Shown: positions 28,028 to 36,220 of the stretch, in pieces | Position numbering within the stretch: position 1 is the stretch's first letter | How the letters are laid out: each line of letters begins with the position of its first letter | Assembly: GCF_012939955.1 (NCBI RefSeq) | Contig: NZ_SPMY01000013.1 | Span: 1-51,136, forward strand | DNA length: 51,136 nucleotides | Direction: 5' to 3' | From: Candidatus Accumulibacter phosphatis | Lineage (GTDB): Bacteria > Pseudomonadota > Gammaproteobacteria > Burkholderiales > Rhodocyclaceae | Notes under the pieces: generated by a model | The model's database searches: none | Seen by the model: the letters and a program-made list of their open reading frames with translations, nothing else | What the model was told of the DNA's origin: nothing | Program-made: the position numbers and the translations under genes

Positions 28028-29659
28028 ATGCCCGAGATGATCGATGATGCCAACTGGCTTGCCGGCTTGCCCGCCGCGGCGTCGGTTGACCTGGCGCCCG
28101 CTGGTGAACCCTGGAAAGTGCTGTTGGTCGACGACGAGCCTGACGTGCACCCCGTTCTCCACCTGGCCCTGGACGACGTACGCATTGACGGACGTGGGCT
28201 GCGGCTATTCGATGCGCTCTCGGCGGAGGAGGCGAAACTGGCGCTGACTGCCCACCCGGACATCGCCCTGATCCTGCTCGACGTGGTCATGGAAAGCGAC
28301 CGCGCCGGTCTCGATCTGGTGCGCTACATCCGCGACGAGCTGGCCCGGCGTAGTGTGCAGATCGTTCTGATTACTGGGCAAGCGGGTTACGCGCCACAGC
28401 GACAGGTGGTCAGCGACTACCAGATCGACGGCTATCTGCTCAAGTCGGAACTGAGCGCCGAGCGGATTTTCGTTGCCGTGCATTCCGCCATCCGCGCACA
28501 TCGCTTGATGCGCGAGCAGGAAAGCCTCCAGGCAGACCTTCATCAGAAGGTGCAAGAGCTGGACGCGACCCTGGTGGTTCTGCGCGAGAGCGAGAGTAAT
28601 TTGATCCGTGCCCAGTCGGTCGCCCATGTCGGCAGCTGGACTTACGAGCTGGGCCGCAACGAAATGCGCCTGTCGGCGGAAACCTGCCGCATCTTTGGGC
28701 TGTGCGCCGGGACGGTGGGTAGTTACCAGAGCTATCTGGCGCGCGTCCATCCGGACGACCGCGCCGCGGTCGAGGACGCGTGGCAGGCGACAATGGCCGC
28801 GGGCACGGTCTTCCAGCACGAACACCGGATCATGGTCGGCGAGACAGTGCGCCATGTTCGCCAACAGGCGGATCTGAGCCGCGCCGCCGACGGCACTCCG
28901 CTGCGTTGCCTGGGAACCACTCAGGACATCACTGAACGCAAGCAGGCCGAGGAGGAGTTGAAGCGCTCGAACGCCGAACTCGAGCAGTTCAGCTATGCCA
29001 TTTCGCACGATCTGCGCCAGCCTTTGCGAATGGTCGCCAGTTACATGCAGTTGCTCGGGATCAGTCTCGCCGAGCAGCTCGACGGCGAGCAGCGCGAGCA
29101 TTTCAAATTCGCCATCGACGGTGCCCGCCGCCTCGATCAGATGCTGGTTGCATTGCTCGAATACTCGCGTGTCGGTCGCTTGGGTGAGCCCCCCGCGTGG
29201 CTGGAAACGCGAGCCATCGTCGACGAAGCCCTGCTTTTCCTGCAGCCGGCGATCGCCGAGGCGCAAGCGAAGATCAGTGTGCGCGGCCATTGGCCACGCG
29301 CCTGGGTGCGTCCCGACGAGATCCTGCGCCTGCTGCAGAACCTGATCGCCAACGCCGCCAAATTCCGCCTTGCCGGGCGCTGCCCCGAGATCCGGGTGGC
29401 CAGCCGGGTGGCGCGCGGGCAGTGGTGCCTGAGCGTTGCCGACAATGGCGTCGGTATTTACCCGGGGCAGCTCGGCCGACTGTTTCAGGTATTCCAGCGC
29501 TTGCAGAGCCGCGCCAATTACGAAGGCAGTGGTGTGGGCCTGGCGCTGTGTCGCAAGATTGCCGAGCATCATGGGGGACGTATCTGGGCCGAGTCGGCGG
29601 GTGACGGGCAGGGGAGCCGCTTCTGCGTATCCTTGCCCCTCGCCGGGGATGGCGGCTGA
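28028..29659 (+). CDS. Receiver-PAS-histidine kinase
   Basis: The product is 543 aa and has no membrane segment. A receiver domain (about residues 30-155) has the acidic pair in LLVDDEPD and phospho-acceptor Asp85 in LILLDVVMES. A coiled linker (160-190) leads to a PAS domain (about 192-305) that ends in the PAC motif GTTQDITERKQAEE. HisKA follows with His327 in FSYAISHDLRQPLR, then HATPase_c with NLIANAAKF, DNGVGI and GSGVGLALCRKIAEHHGG. It should autophosphorylate and signal in the cytosol; the N-terminal receiver lets another kinase or itself control it. AGGAG precedes the ATG. Its TGA overlaps the next start by 1 base, opening a coupled cluster of signalling genes. Confidence 0.92.
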   Translation: MPEMIDDANWLAGLPAAASVDLAPAGEPWKVLLVDDEPDVHPVLHLALDDVRIDGRGLRLFDALSAEEAKLALTAHPDIALILLDVVMESDRAGLDLVRYIRDELARRSVQIVLITGQAGYAPQRQVVSDYQIDGYLLKSELSAERIFVAVHSAIRAHRLMREQESLQADLHQKVQELDATLVVLRESESNLIRAQSVAHVGSWTYELGRNEMRLSAETCRIFGLCAGTVGSYQSYLARVHPDDRAAVEDAWQATMAAGTVFQHEHRIMVGETVRHVRQQADLSRAADGTPLRCLGTTQDITERKQAEEELKRSNAELEQFSYAISHDLRQPLRMVASYMQLLGISLAEQLDGEQREHFKFAIDGARRLDQMLVALLEYSRVGRLGEPPAWLETRAIVDEALLFLQPAIAEAQAKISVRGHWPRAWVRPDEILRLLQNLIANAAKFRLAGRCPEIRVASRVARGQWCLSVADNGVGIYPGQLGRLFQVFQRLQSRANYEGSGVGLALCRKIAEHHGGRIWAESAGDGQGSRFCVSLPLAGDGG

Positions 29660-29859
29660 TGACCGCGGCTGAGCTGCCCGCCATGCGGCAACAACGCTAT
29701 CTCGCCGCCGATCAGGCCCGTGGTACGATTGCCAGCTGCGCTGTCGAGCCGCTGCTGCAAGCACTGTTGTCGATCCTCGCCAATCGCCTCGCCGCCGCCA
29801 ACGCCTTGTGCAGCATGGTCGCTGCGCACGGCCGCTGCCAGCCGCATAGAGGGAAATGA
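29659..29859 (+). CDS. Possible 66-aa protein between kinase and response regulator
   Basis: Not recognised. The ATG shares one base with the kinase stop (TGATG) and the TGA overlaps the response regulator's first ATG by 4 bases (ATGA), so it exactly fills the gap. Residues 27-50 are rich in Leu and Ala (VEPLLQALLSILANRLAAAN) and would form an amphipathic helix; the rest is polar, with no signal. GGGGA about 10 bases upstream is a weak ribosome-binding site. It may be a genuine small partner, or only a translated spacer that couples kinase and regulator translation. The regulator could instead begin at 29862, which would weaken the overlap argument. Confidence 0.4.
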   Translation: MTAAELPAMRQQRYLAADQARGTIASCAVEPLLQALLSILANRLAAANALCSMVAAHGRCQPHRGK

Positions 29860-30311
29860 AGATGATCGGCAAACGCAGTTTCCCCTTTGTTATTCTCCTC
29901 GCCGAGGATGAGCCGGCTGACGCGCATCTGCTGAGTTTGGCATTGACCGAAAACCGCATTTGCGTCGATCTGCAGCACGTTCTTGATGGTCGTGAGGCGC
30001 TCGAGTATCTGCACCGGCAGGGTCGGCGTTTTGCCCTGGCTGTCCGTCCTGACCTGATTTTGGTCGATCTGAATATGCCGCGCATGAACGGCCGCGAGTT
30101 CCTTGCCGCGATCAAGGGCGATCCTGTCTTGTGTGACATCCCGGTCGTCGTCCTGAGTACCTCGGAAGTCGATCGCGACGTTCGCGACAGCTACCGCCTC
30201 GGTGCCGCTGGCTACATCACCAAGCCCCTCGACATCAGTGAATTCATCGTCGAGATCGGTCAACTGACCGACTACTGGCTCTCTCTGGTAAGGTTGCCCG
30301 AAAATCGATGA
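29856..30311 (+). CDS. Single-domain response regulator (Rcp1-like)
   Basis: The 151-aa product is only a receiver domain. FVILLAEDEPADAHLL holds the acidic pocket, LILVDLNMPRMNG the phospho-acceptor Asp, VVLSTSE the switch Thr/Ser, and GYITKPLD the conserved Lys. The HRQGRRFALAVRPDLI insertion is typical of Rcp1/phytochrome-type regulators that pair with HisKA kinases. There is no output domain, so it acts by protein contact or as a phosphate shuttle. GAGGG lies 8 bases before the second ATG (29862), so translation may start there. It is probably the partner of the kinase upstream, and possibly delivers the signal to the receiver-PAS-GGDEF protein downstream. Confidence 0.9.
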   Translation: MKMIGKRSFPFVILLAEDEPADAHLLSLALTENRICVDLQHVLDGREALEYLHRQGRRFALAVRPDLILVDLNMPRMNGREFLAAIKGDPVLCDIPVVVLSTSEVDRDVRDSYRLGAAGYITKPLDISEFIVEIGQLTDYWLSLVRLPENR

Positions 30312-30314
30312 GCA

Positions 30315-30422
30315 ATGAGCACTGACCAACGCGCAGCGGGCATCGCCATGATGAACATCGAGCATATGTTGCGGATCAGCCCGGCGATGCTCGACGAGGG
30401 AGAGACGGAGAGTAGCGGATGA
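30315..30422 (+). CDS. Possible 35-aa peptide before the GGDEF gene
   Basis: A short open frame begins 3 bases after the response regulator stop (MSTDQRAAGIAMMNIEHMLR). It ends in a TGA that overlaps the ATG of the receiver-PAS-GGDEF gene by 4 bases (ATGA). No good ribosome-binding site is visible. It repeats the bridging pattern seen at 29659-29859, so it may only couple translation. No similarity is recognised. Confidence 0.25.
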   Translation: MSTDQRAAGIAMMNIEHMLRISPAMLDEGETESSG

Positions 30423-31741
30423 ACAAGTCGACCCGACGGCCCATCTCGATTCTGGTGATCGAAGACGATCCCGGCGATCTGGGACTGATCCGAACCAATG
30501 TGCGCCTTGCTGGCCTGCGCAGCATGGGCCAGGACGACCCCGTAATCTGGGCGTCAACACTCGCCGACGGGATGGCTGCCGCCGCGGTCAGCAAACCCGA
30601 CGTGATACTGCTCGACTTGTCCTTGCCCGATTCGTCCGGAATCGCCACCGTGGAAGCGATGCGTGCGACGGCTCCCGCTGTTCCGATCATTGTCCTCACC
30701 GGTCAGGATGACCATCAACTCGCCGAGGCCGCTCTGCACGCAGGGGCGCAGGACTATCTGGCCAAGGGGCAGTTGTTCCAGCAGGATGCACTGGGACGGG
30801 CGATACGGCATGCGCTGGTTCGCCAGAAACTCGAATCACGCCTGCGCCTGTTCGACGCGGCCCTCAACGCTGTGGCCAGCGGCATCATGATCACCGACGT
30901 GACCGCGGCGATCACGTGGGCCAATCCCGCTTTTACGGAGATCACCGGCTTCACGATGTCGGAAGTCGTCGGCCGTAATCCCGGCGCGATGCTCAACTCC
31001 GGGAAGCAGGACCGGCGCTTCTACGAGGGCATGTGGCAGACCATTCTGGTCGGGCGCGTATGGACCGGCGAGCTCGTCAACCGGCGCAAGAACGGAAGCC
31101 ACTTTGACGCGGCGCTGACCATTTCCCCAGTGACCGGTGGCGACGGAAATATTCACCACTTTGTCGCCGTCATGCAGGACATCTCCGCACGCAAGGCCAC
31201 CGACGAGCGTGTTCAGCATCTTGCCCACCACGACCAGCTCACCGATCTGCCCAATCGCATGCTGCTCAGCGACCGTTTGTTCCAGTCGCTGGCACAGGTG
31301 CGCAGGGAGCAAGGAACATTGGCGGTGATGTTTCTCGATCTGGACGATTTCAAGCCGGTCAACGACACCCTGGGTCATGATATCGGTGATCTGCTGCTCA
31401 AGGAGGTCGCCCTGCGTCTGCGCGGCTGCGTGCCGAGGAATTCGGACACCGTTGCACGTCTCGGCGGTGACGAATTCGTGGTCCTGCTGGCGCAGATCGA
31501 CCAGGCTGCCGATGCTGCAGTGGTGGCCCGCAAAATCCTCACGGCGGTCATGCGTCCGTTCGTTATCGGTCCGCACCACATCACGATCTCGACGAGCATC
31601 GGCATCGCCGTCTATCCGCAGCACGGCGACGAGGTCAGTGGGCTGTTGAAGAACGCTGATACGGCGATGTACCACGCCAAGAAAGCAGGTCGTGGCTGCT
31701 ACCGTTTCTTCCGCGAACTCGCTGAAACGACAAGGGCTTAA
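30419..31741 (+). CDS. Receiver-PAS-GGDEF response regulator (diguanylate cyclase)
   Basis: The 440-aa product has a receiver domain (residues 8-135) with ILVIEDDPGDLGLI and phospho-acceptor Asp in VILLDLSLPDSSG. The PAS domain (about 140-260) has AAITWANPAFTEITGFTMSE, and the PAC end is FVAVMQDISARKATD. GGDEF (about 265-430) has the active loop RLGGDEFVVLL and an RNSD inhibition site five residues before it. It should make c-di-GMP when phosphorylated. GGAG precedes the ATG by 9 bases. The gene is in a co-directional series with the kinase and regulator. Its TAA is one base before the TTG proposed as start of the next gene. Confidence 0.92.
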   Translation: MNKSTRRPISILVIEDDPGDLGLIRTNVRLAGLRSMGQDDPVIWASTLADGMAAAAVSKPDVILLDLSLPDSSGIATVEAMRATAPAVPIIVLTGQDDHQLAEAALHAGAQDYLAKGQLFQQDALGRAIRHALVRQKLESRLRLFDAALNAVASGIMITDVTAAITWANPAFTEITGFTMSEVVGRNPGAMLNSGKQDRRFYEGMWQTILVGRVWTGELVNRRKNGSHFDAALTISPVTGGDGNIHHFVAVMQDISARKATDERVQHLAHHDQLTDLPNRMLLSDRLFQSLAQVRREQGTLAVMFLDLDDFKPVNDTLGHDIGDLLLKEVALRLRGCVPRNSDTVARLGGDEFVVLLAQIDQAADAAVVARKILTAVMRPFVIGPHHITISTSIGIAVYPQHGDEVSGLLKNADTAMYHAKKAGRGCYRFFRELAETTRA

Positions 31742-31742
31742 C

Positions 31743-34700
31743 TTGGCCGACACGCAGCGACAGGCTGACCCCCCGGACATTCGCCGAGCGCCATCGGCAA
31801 ACGGTGGGGAGGGGCCGTTCTCGCGCTTGCTCGAACAAGACGATGAACAGCCACGGAGCTGGCTTCCTTCGCTAAGCTTCCTCAAGTACACCGCCTGGGC
31901 CATTGTTCTTGCGGCAGCATGCATGCTGCTGACCATGCTGCTGCTCATTCCGGATCAGCCCCGGCGGGCTGTTGGGCCAGCAGCCATGGTGCTGCTGGCA
32001 AGCACTGCCTTGTGGCTGCTCAACAGCGGTCGGGTGCGCGCTGCGCTGGCGGCATTGATCTGGGGCATGTGGTTGGCCGTGACCGTCCTCTCGCCGTTCT
32101 TCGGGGGAGTCCGGGCGTTGCCGATAATTGCCTACCCGGTGCTGATTCTAATGGGTGGTTGGCTGCTGGGCACACGCACGGCAGTCGTTCTCGCGGCCCT
32201 GACGGCGACCGTGATTATTGGCTTTGTGGCGGCCGATCTCTCGGCACTGCTGCCGCCCCAGCCGCCAACGCCAAGCATCCTCTACGGCCTGGTGCAGATC
32301 ACCTGCGTCGTCGTGGCGATGCTGTTGATCATCTTCCTGACGCGCTCGTACCGGCAACGCATTGATGACGTGCGCCGATTGGGCAGCGATCTGGCACAGC
32401 GTACCGCCGAGGTCCAGGGCAGCAAAGCCGAGCTCGAGCGCGCGCAGGCGGTCGCCCGGGTTGGTAGCTGGGTCATCGACCTGGGCAGCGGTCAGATCAG
32501 AATGTCCGCCGAGACCTGCCGCATCTTTGCCGTTCCCGAAGGCACAATCGGCAGCATTGAAGCGTTCATGGCGCGGGTGCATGTCGATGATCGCCAGGCG
32601 CTGCAGCAAGCCAGCGAAAAGGCCTTGGCGGGGAAACCCAGCGCCGTTGAGTTGCGCATCGTGGTCGCTGCGTCGGAGCGCTGGATCGCACAGCACGCCG
32701 AGGTCGAGTTCGACGACACCGGCAAACCGCTGCGCAGTGTCGGTACGACCCAGGACATTACCGAGCGCAAGGAGCTGGAAGCCAGCCTGCGTGAGCAACG
32801 CGAGTTCTTTCGACTGATTTCGGAGAGTATCGGCGAACACATCGCGGTCCTCGATCTCGAAGGGCGACGGCTCTACAACAGTCCTTCGTATCGGCAGTTC
32901 TTTGGCGCTAACAGAGACTTGCTGGGCAGCGATTCATTCGCCGACGTCCATCCGGATGATCGTCAGCGGGTGATCGAAGCGTTCAGGCTGACGGCAAGGA
33001 CCGGCGTTGGCCAGGAACTACAGTACCGTCTGATGCACCACGACGGCACCGTTCGGCACATGGCGTCGGCCGGAAAAGTGATCAACGACAAGAGCGGTCA
33101 GGTGAGCCGCGTGGTCGTCGTATCGCACGACGTGACCGACAAGAAGCAGGCCGAGCAACAGGAGCGGATTGCCGCAACGGCCTTCGAGTCGCAGCAGGGG
33201 ATGTTCATCACCGATGCCTTCGGCGTCATTTTGCGCGTCAATCAGGCGTTTACCGAGATCACCGGCTACAGCGCTGACGACTGTGTCGGGCGGACGCCCA
33301 AACTGCTCAGTTCGGGCCGCCACAAGGCGACCTTCTATGCGGCGATGCGCGACACGCTCGAGCGCACGGGAACCTGGCAGGGCGAGATCTGGAACCGCCG
33401 CAAGAATGGCGAGATCTACCCCGAATGGCTGACCATTTCGGCAGTCAGGGACAGCGACGAGCAAGTGACCAATTACGTGTCCACGCTGACCGACATCACC
33501 ATGCGCAAGGCGGACCAGGAGGAGATTCGGCATCTCGCCTTCTACGACGCACTGACCGGCCTGCCCAACCGCCGCCTGCTGCACGACCGTCTGCGCCAGG
33601 CGCTGGCGGCCAGCGCGCGCAGGGGCCGGCAAGGTGCTCTGCTGTTCATCGACCTCGACAACTTCAAGATGCTCAACGACACCCTCGGGCACGACATGGG
33701 CGATCACCTCCTGCAGCAGGTTGGCAAACGGCTGAAGGCCTGCGTTCGCGAACGCGACACCGTTGCCCGCCTGGGTGGTGACGAGTTTGTCGTCATGCTC
33801 GAGGATCTTGGCCAGCGTGCGCAGGAAGCCGTTGCTCAGAGTAGCCACATCGGCGAGAAAATCCTCGCCGCGCTCTACTGCCCCTACGATCTGGACGGCC
33901 ATGAGTATCACAATACGGCGAGCGTTGGCATCACCCTGTTTGGGAGCGCGCACCACGGCGTCGACGAACTGATGAAGCGGGCGGATCTGGCGATGTACGA
34001 AGCCAAGAACAAGGGCCGCAATACCTTGCGCTTCTTTGATCCGCAAATGCAGGCGGTGGTGACTGAGCGTGCCAGCCTTGAGAGAGACTTGCGCGAAGCG
34101 CTGCAAAAGCGGCAGTTGCTCCTTTTCTACCAGCCGCAGGTGGATGCCGCCGGCGCCGTCATCGGCGCTGAAGCGCTGCTTCGCTGGCGGCATCAGCAGC
34201 GTGGCTTCGTCTCACCGGCCGAGTTCATTCCCCTCGCCGAGGAAACAGGGCTGATTCTGCCACTGGGCCTGTGGGTGCTGGAAACCGCCTGCGCACAGTT
34301 GGCAGTCTGGGCGGCGCAGCCGGGACGAGAGCAGTTGACGGTTTCGGTCAACGTCAGTGCGCGGCAGTTCCGGCAGCCGAACTTCGTCGACCAGGTACTG
34401 GCCGTTCTGGCCAGCAGCGGCGCGAATCCACGGCAGCTGAAGCTCGAACTGACCGAAAGCATGTTGCTCGACAACGTCCAGGAAATGATCGTCAAGATGA
34501 GCACCCTGAAAAGCCACGGTGTCGGTTTTTCGCTGGACGATTTCGGCACCGGCTACTCGTCGCTGTCGTACCTGAAGCGCCTGCCGCTCGATCAGTTGAA
34601 GATCGACCAGTCCTTTGTGCGGGATTTGCTCACCGATCCCAATGACGAGGTGATCGCGCGCACGATTATCGCGCTGGCCAGCACGCTTGGCCTGGCGGTG

Positions 34701-34832
34701 ATCGCCGAGGGTGTGGAAACGATCGAGCAACGCGACGCGCTGGCGGCGCAGGGCTGCCACGCCTATCAAGGCTACCTCTTCAGCCGGCCGCTACCGGTGG
34801 CCGATTTCGACGCCTTCCTGAGGGGCTCGTAA
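31743..34832 (+). CDS. Membrane PAS-GGDEF-EAL protein
   Basis: From the TTG at 31743 the product is about 1029 aa; a GTG at 31692 inside the previous gene is an alternative start. Five or six membrane segments lie at about residues 35-200. Three PAS domains follow (about 225-345, 350-470, 475-600). GGDEF has RLGGDEFVVML and an RERD inhibition site. EAL is at about 770-1020. The EAL residues are all present: EALLRW, NVSARQF, ELTES, LDDFGTGYSSL, LKIDQSFV, AEGVET and QGYLFSRP. It can therefore in principle both make and degrade c-di-GMP. It is the last gene of the signalling array; a repeat element follows. Confidence 0.9.
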   Translation: MADTQRQADPPDIRRAPSANGGEGPFSRLLEQDDEQPRSWLPSLSFLKYTAWAIVLAAACMLLTMLLLIPDQPRRAVGPAAMVLLASTALWLLNSGRVRAALAALIWGMWLAVTVLSPFFGGVRALPIIAYPVLILMGGWLLGTRTAVVLAALTATVIIGFVAADLSALLPPQPPTPSILYGLVQITCVVVAMLLIIFLTRSYRQRIDDVRRLGSDLAQRTAEVQGSKAELERAQAVARVGSWVIDLGSGQIRMSAETCRIFAVPEGTIGSIEAFMARVHVDDRQALQQASEKALAGKPSAVELRIVVAASERWIAQHAEVEFDDTGKPLRSVGTTQDITERKELEASLREQREFFRLISESIGEHIAVLDLEGRRLYNSPSYRQFFGANRDLLGSDSFADVHPDDRQRVIEAFRLTARTGVGQELQYRLMHHDGTVRHMASAGKVINDKSGQVSRVVVVSHDVTDKKQAEQQERIAATAFESQQGMFITDAFGVILRVNQAFTEITGYSADDCVGRTPKLLSSGRHKATFYAAMRDTLERTGTWQGEIWNRRKNGEIYPEWLTISAVRDSDEQVTNYVSTLTDITMRKADQEEIRHLAFYDALTGLPNRRLLHDRLRQALAASARRGRQGALLFIDLDNFKMLNDTLGHDMGDHLLQQVGKRLKACVRERDTVARLGGDEFVVMLEDLGQRAQEAVAQSSHIGEKILAALYCPYDLDGHEYHNTASVGITLFGSAHHGVDELMKRADLAMYEAKNKGRNTLRFFDPQMQAVVTERASLERDLREALQKRQLLLFYQPQVDAAGAVIGAEALLRWRHQQRGFVSPAEFIPLAEETGLILPLGLWVLETACAQLAVWAAQPGREQLTVSVNVSARQFRQPNFVDQVLAVLASSGANPRQLKLELTESMLLDNVQEMIVKMSTLKSHGVGFSLDDFGTGYSSLSYLKRLPLDQLKIDQSFVRDLLTDPNDEVIARTIIALASTLGLAVIAEGVETIEQRDALAAQGCHAYQGYLFSRPLPVADFDAFLRGS

Positions 34833-34863
34833 GGCAAGCGGGTGCGATTCCCGGCGCGCACAT

Positions 34864-34988
34864 TAACGGTCATGACACGTGGAGACACCCCAAATCATGA
34901 AAGTCATGACCGTTTCCCTCTTCCCCTGCCCGTTCTCCCGCAAGGGAGAAGGGAGTTTCGTGAGTCGCTTGCGCGACTTTCACATTAA
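34864..34988 (+). repeat. Dispersed double-hairpin repeat, family R1, copy c
   Basis: TAACGGTCATGA (34864-34875) and its inverted partner TCATGACCGTTT (34904-34915) flank 28 bases. The CTCCC-GCAA-GGGAG hairpin and GTGAGTCGC-TTGC-GCGACTTTCAC follow. The second half is nearly identical to copy a. It occupies the gap between the PAS-GGDEF-EAL gene and tsaB; the 80 bases from there to tsaB hold no other feature. Confidence 0.8.
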
Positions 34989-35069
34989 GCGAAGCAAACG
35001 GGCATCGGCAGTGCGCCACGCCGTGCGACTCAGGCGACGTCGGCGAGCAGTGCGAGTAAAATGCGCGCC

Positions 35070-35747
35070 ATGAATCTGCTTGCTATCGAGACCTCGACCG
35101 AGCTTGGCAGCATCGCCCTGTGGCGCGAGGGCGAGCTGTTGCGCCGTGCTTGCCCGATCGGCGTTGCGCACTCTGAAACGCTGCTGCCGCTGATCCGGGC
35201 GACGCTGCACGAAGCGGGGCTGCGCCTTGCCGACTTGAACGCGATCGCCTTTGCGGCCGGCCCCGGCTCGTTTACCGGTCTGCGGGTCGCCTGCGGTGTC
35301 GCGCAGGGGCTGGCCGTTGCCCATCAGCTGCCGGTCGTTCCGGTTGGCACCCTCGAGGCGATGGCCTTGAGCAGCGCGGGCCAGCGCGTCATCGTCGTGC
35401 TCGACGCACGCATGGGCGAGGTCTATTACGCTTGCTATGCGGATGGCGTGGCCTTGGCGACGGTCGCTGTCGCTCATCCGTCGGCTCTGCCGCTTCCGGA
35501 GTCCACCGGCTGGCTGGCGTGTGGCAATGGACTGAAGGCGTATCCGCTCTTGCGCGAGCGTCTGGCGCCGTACGTGCAGGAGTGGCAGCCGGAATTGATG
35601 CCCGACGCGGGGGCTGTGGCACGCATCGCCGCGCTACGCCTGGCGCGCGGGGAGATGGTCGACGCGGCCGACGCGGCGCCGCTGTATGTGCGCAACAAAG
35701 TGGCGCAGACGGTGGCCGAGCGCCTGGCCAATGGTGGCAAGGCGTGA
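35070..35747 (+). CDS. tsaB: tRNA threonylcarbamoyladenosine biosynthesis protein TsaB
   Basis: The 225-aa product starts MNLLAIETSTELGSIALW, the ASKHA fold opening of TsaB. FAAGPGSFTGLRVACGVAQG is the family signature. TsaB dimerises with TsaD and TsaE to make t6A37 in tRNAs that read ANN codons. The product lacks the metal-binding residues of TsaD, as expected. An earlier ATG at 35061 gives three extra residues. Its TGA overlaps the GTG start of rimI by 4 bases (GTGA). The tsaB-rimI-uracil-DNA glycosylase order is common in betaproteobacteria. Confidence 0.93.
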   Translation: MNLLAIETSTELGSIALWREGELLRRACPIGVAHSETLLPLIRATLHEAGLRLADLNAIAFAAGPGSFTGLRVACGVAQGLAVAHQLPVVPVGTLEAMALSSAGQRVIVVLDARMGEVYYACYADGVALATVAVAHPSALPLPESTGWLACGNGLKAYPLLRERLAPYVQEWQPELMPDAGAVARIAALRLARGEMVDAADAAPLYVRNKVAQTVAERLANGGKA

Positions 35748-36220
35748 ACGCGGTGCTGGCGGCACAGGTGGAGGTACTGCCGCTGAGGCATGGCGATATC
35801 GACGAAATGCTGGCCGTCGAGCAGCGCATTTATCCGTTTCCCTGGACGCGCGGCAACTTCGTTGATTCAATCGCCGCCGGCTACAGTGTCTGGGGCTGCC
35901 GACTCGCCGCCGAACTGATCGGCTATTTCGTGGTGATGTTGGCGGTGGATGAAGCGCACCTGCTCAACCTGAGTGTCAGCGAGAAATGGCAAGGAGCGGG
36001 TTTTGGCGCGCATCTGCTGCGCCACGCCATTGCTTCGGCGCGTCGGGCCGGAGCGACAGTGCTGTTGCTCGAAGTGCGGCCGTCAAACGCCAGGGCCCTG
36101 GCTCTCTATCAGCATTTTGGATTTCAGCAGATCGGCGTACGGCGCGGCTACTACGCGGCCGAAGCCGGACGCGAAGACGCGCTGGTACTGCAGCACATCC
36201 TTGAAGAGGTCTCGGCATGA
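35744..36220 (+). CDS. rimI: Ribosomal-protein-alanine N-acetyltransferase RimI
   Basis: The 158-aa product is a GNAT acetyltransferase. YPFPWTRGNFVDSI (residues 24-37) is the RimI substrate-loop signature, EAHLLNLSV a beta strand, and KWQGAGFGAHLL the acetyl-CoA loop. EVRPSNARALALYQHFGF and GYYAAEAGREDALVL end the fold. It acetylates the N-terminus of ribosomal protein S18. The start is GTG, inside the tsaB stop, with AAGG upstream. The stop overlaps the uracil-DNA glycosylase ATG by 4 bases (ATGA). Confidence 0.93.
   Translation: MNAVLAAQVEVLPLRHGDIDEMLAVEQRIYPFPWTRGNFVDSIAAGYSVWGCRLAAELIGYFVVMLAVDEAHLLNLSVSEKWQGAGFGAHLLRHAIASARRAGATVLLLEVRPSNARALALYQHFGFQQIGVRRGYYAAEAGREDALVLQHILEEVSA

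Noticed and set aside
34840-34862. tRNA T-arm-like sequence (GGTGCGATTCCCG)
   Set aside because: There is no anticodon or acceptor stem around it.
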